DNA of 44,520 bases from Serinicoccus kebangsaanensis (GCF_008919445.1 NZ_VSLG01000021.1:1-44520); one strand, 5' to 3'. Positions 8,762 to 17,257 are shown, counted from the stretch's first letter. Numbers and translations are program-made. The notes: generated by a model from the letters alone, not told the origin.

Positions 8762-10846
8762 GTGAGTGAGTCGACACACCACGCCGTGGAGGGGCGCCGC
8801 CGGGGGCTCCGGACCGCCCTGACGGTGATCGCCGCAGCCGCCGCCCTCTCCAGCCTCGCCCAGCCGGCGGTCGCCGAGGAGCCGAGCTACCTGGAGGACG
8901 CGGTCTACGACGCCGCCGACGTGCTCAGCGGCGCGGAGGAGGAGGCGGCCGCGGAGCAGATCGCGGCGTTGCGCGAGGACACCGGGCTGCAGCTCTTCGT
9001 GGCCTTCGTCGACACCTTCACCGATGCCTCGGGGTCCACGATCGACGGGCCGGAGTGGGCCGAGCTCACCTCGCAGGAGTCCGGGATGGGCGCGGGCGAC
9101 CTGGTGCTCGCCGTCGCCGTCGACCAGCGCGCCTACGGGCTCGGCGACATCGGGGAGACGCTGAGCGACGCCCAGCTGCAGACGATCCAGCTCGAGGACG
9201 TCGAGCCGCGGCTGGCCGACGACGACTGGGGCGGGGCCGTCGAGGGCGCCACCGAGGGTTTTGCGAGGGAGTATGCCGCGGGCTCCTCGTCCGGGTCCGG
9301 TGTCAGCGTGCCGGACGGCGAGGACGTCTACCCGCAGTCCTCCGGTGGCGGGCTGGGCGGCGCCTTCCCCTTGCTGTTCTTCGCCCCGCTGGCCATCGGC
9401 GGGGTCGCCATGGCGGCCCAGCGGATCCGTCGCCGTCCCGACCCGGGTGCGAAGGTGCCCGACCGGGCTCAGGGTCCCAGCCTGCCCGAGCTGCACCGCC
9501 AGGCGTCCGAGGCCCTCGTCGGCATGGACGACGCGGTGCGCTCGGCCGGTGAGGAGCTCGACTTCGCGCAGGCCCAGTTCGGCACCCAGCAGACCGAGGC
9601 CTTCCGCGAGGCCCTGGGTCGCGCCCGGACCGCCGCCAAGGAGGCGTTCAGCCTGCGCCAGCAGCTGGACGACGACATCGAGGAGCCGGAGAGCGTGCAG
9701 CGCGGCATGCTCGGCCGGATCCTGACGCTGACCGGGCAGGCCCGCCAGGAGCTCGACGCCCAGGCAGAGGAGTTCGCCCGGATGCGGTCGCTGCAGGACC
9801 GGGCCCCGCAGTTCCTCGCCGAGCTCGAGACCCGCGCGAGGGAGACCCGTGGTCGTCTGCCCGCCGCCGAGCAGGAGCTGCGCGGCCTGGCCGCCCGGCA
9901 CCCGGCCGGCGCGTTGACGACGGTGCGGACCAACCTCTCCCAGGCCACCAACCTGCTCGACTCCGCGGACGGATTCGTCACCGCGGGGCGCCAGTCCCTG
10001 GACCGCGACGACCGCGCCTCGGCCGTGGCTGCGGCCCGCGCCGCCGAGGAGTCGATCGGCCAGGCGACGACGCTGCTGGACCAGATCAGCAGCGCGGACG
10101 CCGACCTGCGCAACGCGACCGAGGAGATCGCGGAGGGCATCGCGTCGCTGTCCGCCGACCTGCAGGATGCCCGCCCGCACGGCGGTGAGCCCACGATCGC
10201 CCAGGCGGTGCAGCGCGCCCGGGCCGCGATCGAGCAGGCGCAGGCGATCGGCAGCGGAGGCGACCCGCTCCGGGCGCTGGCCGAGCTGGACAGTGCGGAG
10301 CACGCGCTCGACGCCCTGCTGGAGCCGATGCGGGAGGCGGACCGCCACCAGGCCAAGCTGCGGGGCGACTTCGAGGCCAGGGTCAGCCGGGTCGGCGCCC
10401 GCCTGCAGAGCATCAACCAGACCGTGTCCACCCGCCGTGGCGCGGTGAGCAGCACGGCCCGCACCCGGATCTCCGAGGCGCTGCGGCTCTACGACGAGGC
10501 CGTCGCCCAGGCGTCGGAGTCGCCGACCGCCGCGATGGACCTGCTCACACGCGCAGAGCAGCTCGGCGAGCAGGCGCTCACCGAGGCCCAGCGGGACGCC
10601 GACCACTGGGGCAGCGGGTCCGGCGGGCTCGGCACCCCCTACTCCCGGGGCGGGTCCCGCGGGATCGACCCCTGGTCGGTCCTCCTCGGCGGCATCCTCT
10701 CCGGTGCCGGCAGCTCGCGGCGGCACAGCGGCGGCTGGGGCGGCGGTGGTTCGTTCGGCGGGGGCGGCGGCTTCGGTGGAGGCGGGGGCTTCGGTGGAGG
10801 CGGCTTCGGCGGCGGAGGGGGGAACTTCTCGGGCGGGCGATTCTGA
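8762..10846 (+). CDS. TPM-domain membrane protein with glycine-rich tail
   Basis: This 694-residue protein begins with a secretion signal (arginines at about 12-17, then a hydrophobic run ending near AQPAVA). A TPM domain follows (about 42-170: YVYDAADVLSG-like start, a hydrophobic LFVAFVDTF strand). A second hydrophobic segment (about 197-215, PLLFFAPLAIGGVAMAA) is followed by basic residues. The rest, about 230-600, is charged and helical, probably coiled coil in the cytosol. The last 50 residues are Gly/Phe/Ser repeats ending in GGRF, as in many TPM proteins. The family is linked to membrane protein turnover and stress. The adjacent pspA, 106 nt downstream on the same strand, supports a membrane-stress role. 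The start is GTG 8762. The biochemical activity is unknown. Confidence 0.8.
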   Translation: MSESTHHAVEGRRRGLRTALTVIAAAAALSSLAQPAVAEEPSYLEDAVYDAADVLSGAEEEAAAEQIAALREDTGLQLFVAFVDTFTDASGSTIDGPEWAELTSQESGMGAGDLVLAVAVDQRAYGLGDIGETLSDAQLQTIQLEDVEPRLADDDWGGAVEGATEGFAREYAAGSSSGSGVSVPDGEDVYPQSSGGGLGGAFPLLFFAPLAIGGVAMAAQRIRRRPDPGAKVPDRAQGPSLPELHRQASEALVGMDDAVRSAGEELDFAQAQFGTQQTEAFREALGRARTAAKEAFSLRQQLDDDIEEPESVQRGMLGRILTLTGQARQELDAQAEEFARMRSLQDRAPQFLAELETRARETRGRLPAAEQELRGLAARHPAGALTTVRTNLSQATNLLDSADGFVTAGRQSLDRDDRASAVAAARAAEESIGQATTLLDQISSADADLRNATEEIAEGIASLSADLQDARPHGGEPTIAQAVQRARAAIEQAQAIGSGGDPLRALAELDSAEHALDALLEPMREADRHQAKLRGDFEARVSRVGARLQSINQTVSTRRGAVSSTARTRISEALRLYDEAVAQASESPTAAMDLLTRAEQLGEQALTEAQRDADHWGSGSGGLGTPYSRGGSRGIDPWSVLLGGILSGAGSSRRHSGGWGGGGSFGGGGGFGGGGGFGGGGFGGGGGNFSGGRF

Positions 10847-10952
10847 GGGCGGCCGGCGCACGGCAACCGTCGTCGCCGAGCGGACGTCATACTCTCGACA
10901 TCCGACCAGCAGGACCCGCGCCTCGACGCGGGAGGAGAAAGGACAAGACCAG

Positions 10953-11669
10953 ATGACCCAGAAGCAGACGATCATCGGCCGGGTGAGCCAGCTGGCCCGC
11001 GCCAACATCAACGCCCTGCTGGACCGGGCCGAGGACCCGGAGAAGATGCTGGACCAGCTGGTCCGGGACTACACCAACTCGATCGCCGAGGCGGAGGAGG
11101 CGGTGGCGCAGACCATCGCCAACGTGCGGATGGCCGAGGCCGACCTGCAGACCGACCGCGAGGCGGCCGCCGAGTGGGGGCGCAAGGCCGCGGCCGCGTC
11201 GGCGAAGGCCGAGGAGATGCGGGGGGCGGGGGACCCCGACGGGGCCTACAAGTTCGACAACCTGGCGCGGGTGGCCCTGGGTCGGCAGATCCAGCACGAG
11301 AACGACGTCTCCACCGCCGAGCCCACCATCACCCAGCAGAACGAGACCGTGGAGCAGCTCAAGAGCGGCCTGGTCACGATGAAGACCAAGCTCGAGGACC
11401 TGAAGTCGCGGCGCAGCACGCTGGTCGCCCGCGCCCGGTCTGTGGAGGCGCAGGAGAAGGTCCAGGACGCGATGTCCTCCATCGACGTCATGGACCCCAG
11501 CAGCGACCTGTCCCGCTGGGAGGACAGCATCCGCAAGCAGGAGGCGATGGTCGCCGGGCGGGCCGAGGCGCAGTCGGCCAGCCTGGAGGACCAGTTCGCC
11601 GAGCTGGAGAGCAGCAGCGGGGACGCCGAGATCGAGGCGCGGCTGCAGCAGCTGAAGAACCAGGGCTGA
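10953..11669 (+). CDS. pspA: Phage shock protein A (PspA/IM30 family)
   Basis: This 238-residue, almost entirely helical protein matches PspA/IM30: an N-terminal amphipathic helix (IIGRVSQLARANINALLDRAEDPEKML) and long charged coiled coils. Family members assemble on the inner leaflet and stabilise damaged membrane. A strong ribosome site, GGAGGAGAAAGG, precedes the ATG at 10953. A possible -10 box TACTCT lies at 10890-10895. The last codons and the stop form the first copy of a 17-bp unit that repeats directly downstream, ahead of a large palindrome. The upstream TPM gene is probably its partner. Confidence 0.9.
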   Translation: MTQKQTIIGRVSQLARANINALLDRAEDPEKMLDQLVRDYTNSIAEAEEAVAQTIANVRMAEADLQTDREAAAEWGRKAAAASAKAEEMRGAGDPDGAYKFDNLARVALGRQIQHENDVSTAEPTITQQNETVEQLKSGLVTMKTKLEDLKSRRSTLVARARSVEAQEKVQDAMSSIDVMDPSSDLSRWEDSIRKQEAMVAGRAEAQSASLEDQFAELESSSGDAEIEARLQQLKNQG

Positions 11670-11710
11670 GCCCGATCTCCGGCTGAGCCCGATCTCCGGC
11701 TGAGCTCGAT
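11664..11710. repeat. 17-bp tandem repeat at the pspA stop
   Basis: The unit GGCTGAGCCCGATCTCC occurs at 11664-11680 and 11681-11697. A degenerate third copy starts at 11698 and runs into the palindrome. The first copy contains the pspA stop codon, so each later copy carries a duplicated TGA. Confidence 0.85.
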
Positions 11711-11756
11711 TTCGACCTTGGGAATCGTCGCCATGGCGACGATTCCCAAGGTCGAA
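11711..11756. terminator. 46-bp perfect palindrome between pspA and pth
   Basis: The arms are 11711-11733 and 11734-11756. Each begins TTCGACCTTGGG when read inward and meets at CCATGG with no loop. Pairing continues outward with two mismatches. It lies between the convergent genes pspA and pth, so a bidirectional terminator is the simplest role. There is no U-tract, and the length and perfection exceed what a terminator needs. Confidence 0.7.
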
Positions 11757-11794
11757 TTCGTGCAGTCCCCCCACGACGGAGGGTCGGCGCGGGG

Positions 11795-12394
11795 TCAGCG
11801 GGTGTGGAAGCGCTGCTGGGTGGCCTCCAGGCCGAGCTGGACCAGGTCGACGACGGCGTCCTCGCCGTCCCCGATGAGCAGCTCCACCTCGGTGCGGTCG
11901 CGGGCGGGGAAGTCGGACAGCACGTAGTCGGCCGGGTCCTGCCGGCCGGGCGGGCGGCCGATGCCGAGGCGCACCCGCAGGTAGTCACGGCTGCCGAGGG
12001 ACTGGCTGATCGAGCGCAGCCCGTTGTGCCCGCCCTCGCCGCCGCCACGCTTGAGCCGCACCTGCCCGGGCTCGATGTCCAGCTCGTCATGGATGACGAC
12101 GACCCGCTCCACCGGCACCTTGTAGAAGGAGGAGAGGCCGGCCACCGGGGACCCGGACACGTTCATGTAGGTCATCGGGCGGGCGAGGACCGCCCGCGGG
12201 CCGGGAAGCCCGCCGGGCATCGTCCCGAGCCGCACCTCGGCGGCCCGGGCACGGCCCGCCTTGTGCTCCTTCAGGGTGCTGCCCGCCGACGCCGCCATCG
12301 CCTCGACGACCATCGCACCGACGTTGTGCCGGTGACCGGCATACCTCGGGCCGGGGTTGCCCAGCCCGACCACGAGCCACGGCGCCTCGCTCAT
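11795..12394 (-). CDS. pth: Peptidyl-tRNA hydrolase
   Basis: This 199-residue protein is typical of bacterial Pth, which recycles peptidyl-tRNA released from stalled ribosomes. The N-terminal GLGNPGPRY, the catalytic histidine segment HRHNVG, the MTYMNVSG loop and the HDELDIEPG acid motif are all present, as is GGGEGGHNGLRS. GGAGAGGA precedes the ATG at 12394. It lies downstream of rplY in the same direction, the order seen in many actinobacteria; a strong hairpin separates them. Confidence 0.96.
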   Translation of the reverse strand: MSEAPWLVVGLGNPGPRYAGHRHNVGAMVVEAMAASAGSTLKEHKAGRARAAEVRLGTMPGGLPGPRAVLARPMTYMNVSGSPVAGLSSFYKVPVERVVVIHDELDIEPGQVRLKRGGGEGGHNGLRSISQSLGSRDYLRVRLGIGRPPGRQDPADYVLSDFPARDRTEVELLIGDGEDAVVDLVQLGLEATQQRFHTR

Positions 12395-12435
12395 CGTTCC
12401 TCTCCTCTGCCGGCGTCCGGCCGGTGACGCGGCGC

Positions 12436-12502
12436 GGCCGCGCCCGGGGCAACCCTGGGCGCGGCCACGTCAGCGCGGGAGCGGGCACGACGGCGCGTGC
12501 CC
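12436..12502 (-). terminator. Hairpins after rplY
   Basis: A 10-bp stem pairs 12436-12445 with 12457-12466 (GGCCGCGCCC with GGGCGCGGCC). A second, 7-bp stem pairs 12483-12489 with 12496-12502 (GGGCACG with CGTGCCC). Both follow the rplY stop in the direction of transcription. There is no T-tract, as is usual in actinobacteria. They may terminate or attenuate transcription into pth. Confidence 0.55.
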
Positions 12503-12512
12503 ACCCAGGACC

Positions 12513-13211
12513 TCACTCGTCCTTGGCCTCGGCGTCCTCGCCACCCTCGGCGTCGCCCTCGCCCTCGGAGTCGCCCTCGCCCTCGGCAGCCTCGTCGTCC
12601 TCGTCGGACTCCTCCTGCTCGATGCCGGCCTCCGCCTCGGCCTCGGCCAGCTCGGCCTCCAGCGCCTCCTCGGACATGGCCTGCGAGACGTTGACGACCA
12701 GCGCCTCCGGGTCGGTGACCAGGGTGACGCCCTCGGGCAGCTCGACGGCACCGGCCAGGATCTGGGTGCCGGCCTCCAGGCCCTCCACGGACACGGTGAT
12801 CCACTCGGGGATGCTGGTGATCGGGGCCTCGACCTCGAGCACCGAGTGGTCGGTGGTGACGATGGTCTCCGGAGCGGCCTCGCCCTCCAGGTGGACGCCG
12901 ACGTCGACGGTGACCTTCTCGCCCGCGCGGACGACGACGAGGTCGACGTGCTCGATGAAGCGCTTGATCGGGTCGCGCTGGACGTCCTTGGCCAGGGCCA
13001 TGTGCGCCTCGCCCTCGACGTCCAGGGTCAGCACGGCGTTGCTGTGACGCAGCGCCAGCATGGCCTCGTGGCCGGGCAGGGACAGGTGCAGCGGCGGGGT
13101 GCCGTGGCCGTAGAGGACGGCGGGCACCTTGTCGGCGCGACGGATGCGGCGGGCGGCGCCCTTGCCGAACTCGGTGCGCTTCTCGGCGGAGATCTTCAGC
13201 TCGTCAGCCAT
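12513..13211 (-). CDS. rplY: 50S ribosomal protein L25 (general stress protein Ctc)
   Basis: This 232-residue protein is the long, Ctc-type L25, which binds 5S rRNA. The N-terminal L25 domain (about 1-95, with KGAARRIRRADKVPAVLYG) is followed by the TL5 C-terminal beta domain (to about 190). An acidic tail rich in Glu, Asp, Ala and Gly extends the protein by about 45 residues. Such tails are common in actinobacterial L25. It lies downstream of prs and has its own likely promoter (TAGACTGGT, 13359-13351), which gives a leader of about 135 nt. Confidence 0.95.
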   Translation of the reverse strand: MADELKISAEKRTEFGKGAARRIRRADKVPAVLYGHGTPPLHLSLPGHEAMLALRHSNAVLTLDVEGEAHMALAKDVQRDPIKRFIEHVDLVVVRAGEKVTVDVGVHLEGEAAPETIVTTDHSVLEVEAPITSIPEWITVSVEGLEAGTQILAGAVELPEGVTLVTDPEALVVNVSQAMSEEALEAELAEAEAEAGIEQEESDEDDEAAEGEGDSEGEGDAEGGEDAEAKDE

Positions 13212-13384
13212 GCGGGTCAGACCTTTTCGTGCGGAGGGATGCGGTGTGCAGGGTCAGGCCTCGACGCGGGACACGGCGCGGGGCAGCGTCAGCCGTGAGC
13301 TCTTCGTCGATGACGGACACCGTGACGCGTCCCTCGCCGAGGCAACGCCGACCAGTCTATCGCCCGCGCCGCCGCGGCACGAAA
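13212..13384 (-). promoter_or_regulatory. rplY leader and promoter region
   Basis: The gap after prs holds no gene. On the minus strand, TAGACT (13359-13354) followed by GGT looks like a -10 box; the same 9-mer precedes mfd and metG. A short hairpin (CCTCGGCGAGG) lies just downstream. A 135-nt leader before a ribosomal protein gene could carry autoregulation, but I see no recognised leader structure. Confidence 0.35.
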
Positions 13385-14365
13385 TCAGGCGCGGCCCTCG
13401 AACATCGAGGTGACCGAGCCGTCCTCGAAGACCTCCCGGATCGCGCGGCTGATGAGCGGGGCGATCGAGAGCTGGGTGAGCTTGTCCATCGCCAGCGCCT
13501 CGTCCGAGAGCGGGAGCGTGTTGGTCACGACCACCTCGGTGGCCACCGAGTTCGCGAGCCGCTCCACGGCGGGCTCGGAGAAGATCGGGTGGGTCGCGGC
13601 GATGACCACCTCGTTGGCGCCGTCCTTCATCAGCGCCTCGGCGGCCTGGCAGATGGTGCCACCGGAGTCGATCATGTCGTCGACCAGGATGCAGGTGCGC
13701 CCCTCGACCTCACCGACGACGCGGTTGGCGACCGACTGGTTCGGCCGGGTCACGTCGCGGGTCTTGTGGATGAAGGCCAGCGGCACCCCGCCGAGCTTGT
13801 TGCTCCACCACTCGGCGACCTTGATCCGACCCGCGTCCGGGGAGACGACGGCGAGCTCGCGGTCGCCGTAGTTCCGCTTGACGTGCTCGGACAGGATCGG
13901 GGTGGCCATGAGGTGGTCCACCGGCCCGTCGAAGAAGCCCTGGATCTGGGCGGTGTGCAGGTCCACGCACAGCAGCCGATCCGCGCCGGCGGTCTTGAAC
14001 AGGTCGGCCATCAGCCGGGCCGAGATCGGCTCCCGGCCACGGTGCTTCTTGTCCTGGCGGGCATACCCGTAGAACGGGAGCACCACGGTGATGCGCTTGG
14101 CCGAGCCGCGCTTGAGCGCGTCGATCATGATGAGCTGCTCCATGATCCACTCGTTGACCGGCGCGACATGGCTCTGGATGACGAACGCGTCGCAGCCGCG
14201 CACCGACTCGTCGAAGCGCACGTAGATCTCGCTGTTCGCGAAGGAGTGCGCCTGCATCGGCACCAGCTCGGTGCCCAGCTCGGCCGCCACCTCGTCGGAG
14301 AGCGCCGGGTGCGCCCGCCCGGAGAAGACCATGAGGTTCTTCTCGGTGGTCCTGTGGATGCCCAT
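13385..14365 (-). CDS. prs: Ribose-phosphate pyrophosphokinase (PRPP synthetase)
   Basis: This 326-residue enzyme makes PRPP from ribose 5-phosphate and ATP for purine, pyrimidine, His, Trp and NAD synthesis, and in actinobacteria for decaprenyl-phosphoryl-arabinose. The class I motifs are present: the FANSEIYVRF segment, the flexible-loop residues YARQDKKHRGREPISA, and the PRPP-binding loop ILVDDMIDSGGTI. Its ATG shares one base with the glmU stop (TGATG), so translation is coupled. This glmU-prs pair is the usual actinobacterial arrangement. Confidence 0.97.
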   Translation of the reverse strand: MGIHRTTEKNLMVFSGRAHPALSDEVAAELGTELVPMQAHSFANSEIYVRFDESVRGCDAFVIQSHVAPVNEWIMEQLIMIDALKRGSAKRITVVLPFYGYARQDKKHRGREPISARLMADLFKTAGADRLLCVDLHTAQIQGFFDGPVDHLMATPILSEHVKRNYGDRELAVVSPDAGRIKVAEWWSNKLGGVPLAFIHKTRDVTRPNQSVANRVVGEVEGRTCILVDDMIDSGGTICQAAEALMKDGANEVVIAATHPIFSEPAVERLANSVATEVVVTNTLPLSDEALAMDKLTQLSIAPLISRAIREVFEDGSVTSMFEGRA

Positions 14366-15885
14366 CAGTCCTCCTGCGCCGTCGTGTCGTCCGACGATCC
14401 TTCGGGTATGCCGGTGCCCGGGTCGGTGGCCCCGCTCGCCTGTTCCGCCGCGGCCGCGGTCGGCGTGCCCGCGCGCCGGCGCGCCACCCAGCCGTCGATG
14501 TTGCGCTGCCGCGCCCGGGCCACCGCGATCTGGCCAGGCTCGACCCGTCCCTCGATCGTCGAGCCCGCGGCGACGTAGGCACCATCCGCGATGTCGACCG
14601 GTGCCACCAGCACGGAGTCCGAGCCGACGAAGCTGTGCCGCCCGACGGTGGTGTGGTGCTTGGTGACGCCGTCGTAGTTGGCGAAGATCGTGCCCGCCCC
14701 GATGTTGGCGCCCTCGCCGATGGTCGCGTCACCGCAGTAGGTCAGGTGCGGGACCTTGGCGCCGGGCCCGATCTCGGCGTTCTTGGTCTCCACGAAACCC
14801 CCGATCTTGCCGCGCTCCATGAGCACGGTCCCCGGCCGCAGGTAGGAGAACGGCCCGACGGTGGTGTCCGCACCGATCTGGGCGTGCTCGGCCTGGGTCC
14901 GCACCACGCGGGCCCGGTCACCGACCTCGCAGTCGCTCACCGTGCTGTCCGGCCCGATCGTGACCTCGGCGCCGATCGTCGTGGCGCCGAGCAGCTGGGT
15001 GCCGGGGCGGATCACCGTGTCCTGGCCGATCGAGACGTCGGCGTCGATCCACGTCGTGTCCGGGTCCACGACGATGACCCCGTCGCGCATGTGCTGCTCC
15101 ACGATCCGGCGGTTCAGCTCCTTGCCCAGCGCGGCCAGCTGCACCTTGTCGTTGACACCCTCGGTCTGCATCAGGTCGGCCAGCGGGTGGGCGACCACCG
15201 GACGTCCCTCCTGGCGGGCGATCTTGATGACGTCTGTGAGGTACTTCTCGCCCTGCTCGTTGGCCCGGCCGACCTGGTCCAGCGCGCGCCGCAGCACCTC
15301 GACGTCGAAGGCGTAGATCCCGGAGTTGAACTCCCGGATGTCGACGACGTGCGCGTAGTCCGGGTCCCCCTCCTCACGGCGCCGCCTCGCGTCCTTGAAC
15401 TCCATGATCTCGGCCAGCTCGCCGTCGGCGTCGCGCACCACGCGGCCGTAGGTCCCGGCGTCCTCGACCACCGCGGAGAGCAGGGTCACGGCGGAGCCCC
15501 GCTCCTCGTGCACGCGCGTCAGCTCGCGCAGCGTCTCGCCGGACAGCAGCGGGACATCGCCCATGGTGACCAGCACCGTCCCGGTCAGCTCAGGGGGCAG
15601 CGCGGCCAGCCCGCACTCGCAGGCCCGGCCCGTGCCCGGCACCTCGTCCTGGTCCGCGACGATCGCCCCGGGGTCGATCTCGGTGACGTGCGCGGCGACC
15701 TGCTCCCGCTCGTGCCGCACGACCACGGCGAGGTGCTGCGGCCCGACCTGGCGGGCGGCATACATCGCGTGACCGACGAGCGAGCGGCCGCCGATGCGTT
15801 GCAGCACCTTGGGGATGGAGCTCTTCATCCGGGTTCCCTGCCCGGCGGCAAGGATGATGACGGCGGCGGGGTGGTGGGACGTCAC
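14365..15885 (-). CDS. glmU: Bifunctional GlmU (UDP-GlcNAc synthesis)
   Basis: This 506-residue enzyme acetylates glucosamine 1-phosphate and then transfers UMP to give UDP-GlcNAc, the precursor of peptidoglycan. The N-terminal uridyltransferase carries LAAGQGTRMKSS and GDVPLL. The C-terminal left-handed beta helix shows hexapeptide repeats and the acetyltransferase segment NYDGVTKHHT. The last about 40 residues are an Ala/Thr/Gly-rich tail. The frame is open far upstream, but I choose GTG 15885. A -10 box TACAGT (15898-15893) ends seven nt before it, implying a leaderless start, and the protein then begins as the family does. Confidence 0.96.
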   Translation of the reverse strand: MTSHHPAAVIILAAGQGTRMKSSIPKVLQRIGGRSLVGHAMYAARQVGPQHLAVVVRHEREQVAAHVTEIDPGAIVADQDEVPGTGRACECGLAALPPELTGTVLVTMGDVPLLSGETLRELTRVHEERGSAVTLLSAVVEDAGTYGRVVRDADGELAEIMEFKDARRRREEGDPDYAHVVDIREFNSGIYAFDVEVLRRALDQVGRANEQGEKYLTDVIKIARQEGRPVVAHPLADLMQTEGVNDKVQLAALGKELNRRIVEQHMRDGVIVVDPDTTWIDADVSIGQDTVIRPGTQLLGATTIGAEVTIGPDSTVSDCEVGDRARVVRTQAEHAQIGADTTVGPFSYLRPGTVLMERGKIGGFVETKNAEIGPGAKVPHLTYCGDATIGEGANIGAGTIFANYDGVTKHHTTVGRHSFVGSDSVLVAPVDIADGAYVAAGSTIEGRVEPGQIAVARARQRNIDGWVARRRAGTPTAAAAEQASGATDPGTGIPEGSSDDTTAQED

Positions 15886-15943
15886 GGCACCGACTGTACC
15901 TGTGCGGGATCGGCCCGCGACCCGGCCTTGGCATGATGGGGTG

Positions 15944-16585
15944 GTGAGCTCCAGCGCGAAGACCTCCCGACACCGGATGACCGGCCCGCAGCGGCGGCAG
16001 CAGCTGATCGAGGTGGGGCGTGCGCTGTTCGCCGAGCGGGGCTTCGAGGGCACCAGCGTGGAGCAGATCTCCGAGGCGGCGGGGGTGTCCAAGCCGGTGA
16101 TCTACGAGCACTTCGGTGGCAAGGAGGGGTTGTACGCCGTCGTCGTGGACCGCGAGATCCAGGCGCTGCTCGGGCAGATCACCGACGCGCTGACCGAGCA
16201 CGAGGGCAACGCGCGGGCGCTGCTCGAGGCGGCGGCGATGGCGCTGCTGGACTACATCGACCACTCGACCGACGGCTTCCGGATCCTGGTCCGGGACAGC
16301 CCGCCCGGGCAGTCGACCGGGTCCTTCGCCTCGCTGATCAGCGACATCGCGACGCAGGTCGAGCACATCCTCGCGGCCGAGTTCCGGCGGCGCCGGCTCG
16401 ACCCCAAGACCGCGCCGCTGTATGCCCAGATGCTGGTCGGCATGGTCGCGATCCCGGGTGGGTGGTGGCTCGACTCGCGGAAGATGAAGAAGGACGACGT
16501 GGCCGCCCACCTGGTCAATCTGGCGTGGAACGGGCTGGCCGGCATGGAGGCCAAGCCGACCTTGCGCACCGGGGTCAAGGGCTGA
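15944..16585 (+). CDS. TetR-family regulator next to glmU
   Basis: This 213-residue protein has an N-terminal TetR DNA-binding domain (about residues 15-60: RRQQLIEVGRALFAERGF, then TSVEQISEAAGVSKPVIYEHF). The ligand domain contains a TetR_C-type core. It is divergent from glmU, as is the TetR gene Rv1019 in M. tuberculosis, so it is probably a conserved neighbour; its ligand and targets are unknown. The frame is open upstream, but CATGAT (15932-15937) lies six nt before GTG 15944, which fits a leaderless start there. GTG 15941 is an alternative. Confidence 0.85.
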   Translation: MSSSAKTSRHRMTGPQRRQQLIEVGRALFAERGFEGTSVEQISEAAGVSKPVIYEHFGGKEGLYAVVVDREIQALLGQITDALTEHEGNARALLEAAAMALLDYIDHSTDGFRILVRDSPPGQSTGSFASLISDIATQVEHILAAEFRRRRLDPKTAPLYAQMLVGMVAIPGGWWLDSRKMKKDDVAAHLVNLAWNGLAGMEAKPTLRTGVKG

Positions 16586-16612
16586 CCCGAGCCGTTAGGC
16601 TTGCCGGTGCTT

Positions 16613-16691
16613 TCCCCGGTTGCTCTGCTGGTAGGGGCCGCCTGACTTTGAATCAGGATTAGCGACGTAGGTTCGATTCCTACCCGGGGAG
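16613..16691 (+). tRNA. tRNA-Gln (anticodon TTG), unusual variable region
   Basis: The acceptor stem pairs TCCCCGG (16613-16619) with CCGGGGA (16684-16690). The anticodon stem is CCTGA/TCAGG (16641-16645, 16653-16657), with loop CTTTGAA and anticodon TTG at 16648-16650. The T arm is GTAGG, TTCGATT, CCTAC (16667-16683). No CCA is encoded. The variable region (16658-16666) is 9 nt rather than 4-5, and the D arm needs a wobble pair and lacks the usual A at position 14. A tRNA-Gln in the glmU neighbourhood is, to my memory, common in actinobacteria. Confidence 0.85.
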
Positions 16692-16742
16692 CCCGTTCTC
16701 ACGCCGCCGCTGCGGGCGTGTGCGTCGCCTACTGTGGGAGGC

Positions 16743-17246
16743 ATGAGCCCGGCACCGGACGACGAGGTCGACCGCATCGTCGCCGCCTGGCGTCGCGAGC
16801 GGCCGGACCTGGACGTCGCCCCGCTCGAGGTCCTCTCCCGCGTCTCCCGCCTCGCCCGGCACCTCGACCTGGCGCGTCGCGACGCCTTCGGGGCGCACGA
16901 CCTGGAGTCCTGGGAGTTCGACGTGCTGTCCGCGCTGCGGCGCGAGGGCGAGCCCTACGAGCTGACCCCCACGCAGCTGGTCAGGCAGACGCTGGTCACC
17001 AGCGGCACGATGACCAACCGGCTCTCCCGGCTGGTCGGCCGCGGGCTGGTGAGCCGTGCGTCCTCGGACGCGGACCACCGGTCCAAGCTGGTCCGGCTCA
17101 CCGACGAGGGGCGCGGGGTCGTCGACGCCGCCTTCGCCGACCTCGTCGCGCACGAGCGTCGGCTGCTGGCCGGGCTCCCGACGGACCGGCAGGGCGAGCT
17201 GGCCCAGCTGCTCAAGGGGCTGCTCGCGCCCTTCGACGACGTCTGA
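16743..17246 (+). CDS. MarR-family regulator
   Basis: This 167-residue protein has a MarR winged helix: LESWEFDVLSALRREG, then the recognition region TPTQLVRQTLVTSGTMTNRLSRLVGRGLVSR, and the wing RASSDADHRSKLVRLTDEG. Such proteins respond to small molecules and often control efflux. The exporter operon 110 nt downstream on the same strand is a possible target. The start is ATG 16743: TACTGT (16730-16735) ends seven nt before it, which suggests a leaderless mRNA. The upstream in-frame GTG at 16734 would overlap that -10 box. A GC hairpin (CCACCGG/CCGGTGG, 17264-17283) follows the gene. Confidence 0.88.
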   Translation: MSPAPDDEVDRIVAAWRRERPDLDVAPLEVLSRVSRLARHLDLARRDAFGAHDLESWEFDVLSALRREGEPYELTPTQLVRQTLVTSGTMTNRLSRLVGRGLVSRASSDADHRSKLVRLTDEGRGVVDAAFADLVAHERRLLAGLPTDRQGELAQLLKGLLAPFDDV

Positions 17247-17257
17247 CCGAGCGACCT

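Noticed and set aside
5976-8765. A 929-codon open frame antisense to mfd, and similar long frames opposite other genes
   Set aside because: They mirror the reading frame of strongly conserved genes, have low-complexity Arg/Gly/His composition and no family motif. High GC makes such frames common.
11711-11756. Insertion-sequence end or transposon remnant
   Set aside because: No transposase or target duplication is seen; the palindrome lies between convergent genes where a terminator is expected.
16595-16777. Antisense open frame over the tRNA-Gln
   Set aside because: The sequence resembles the usual false protein translated across a tRNA; there is no ribosome site and it covers an RNA gene.
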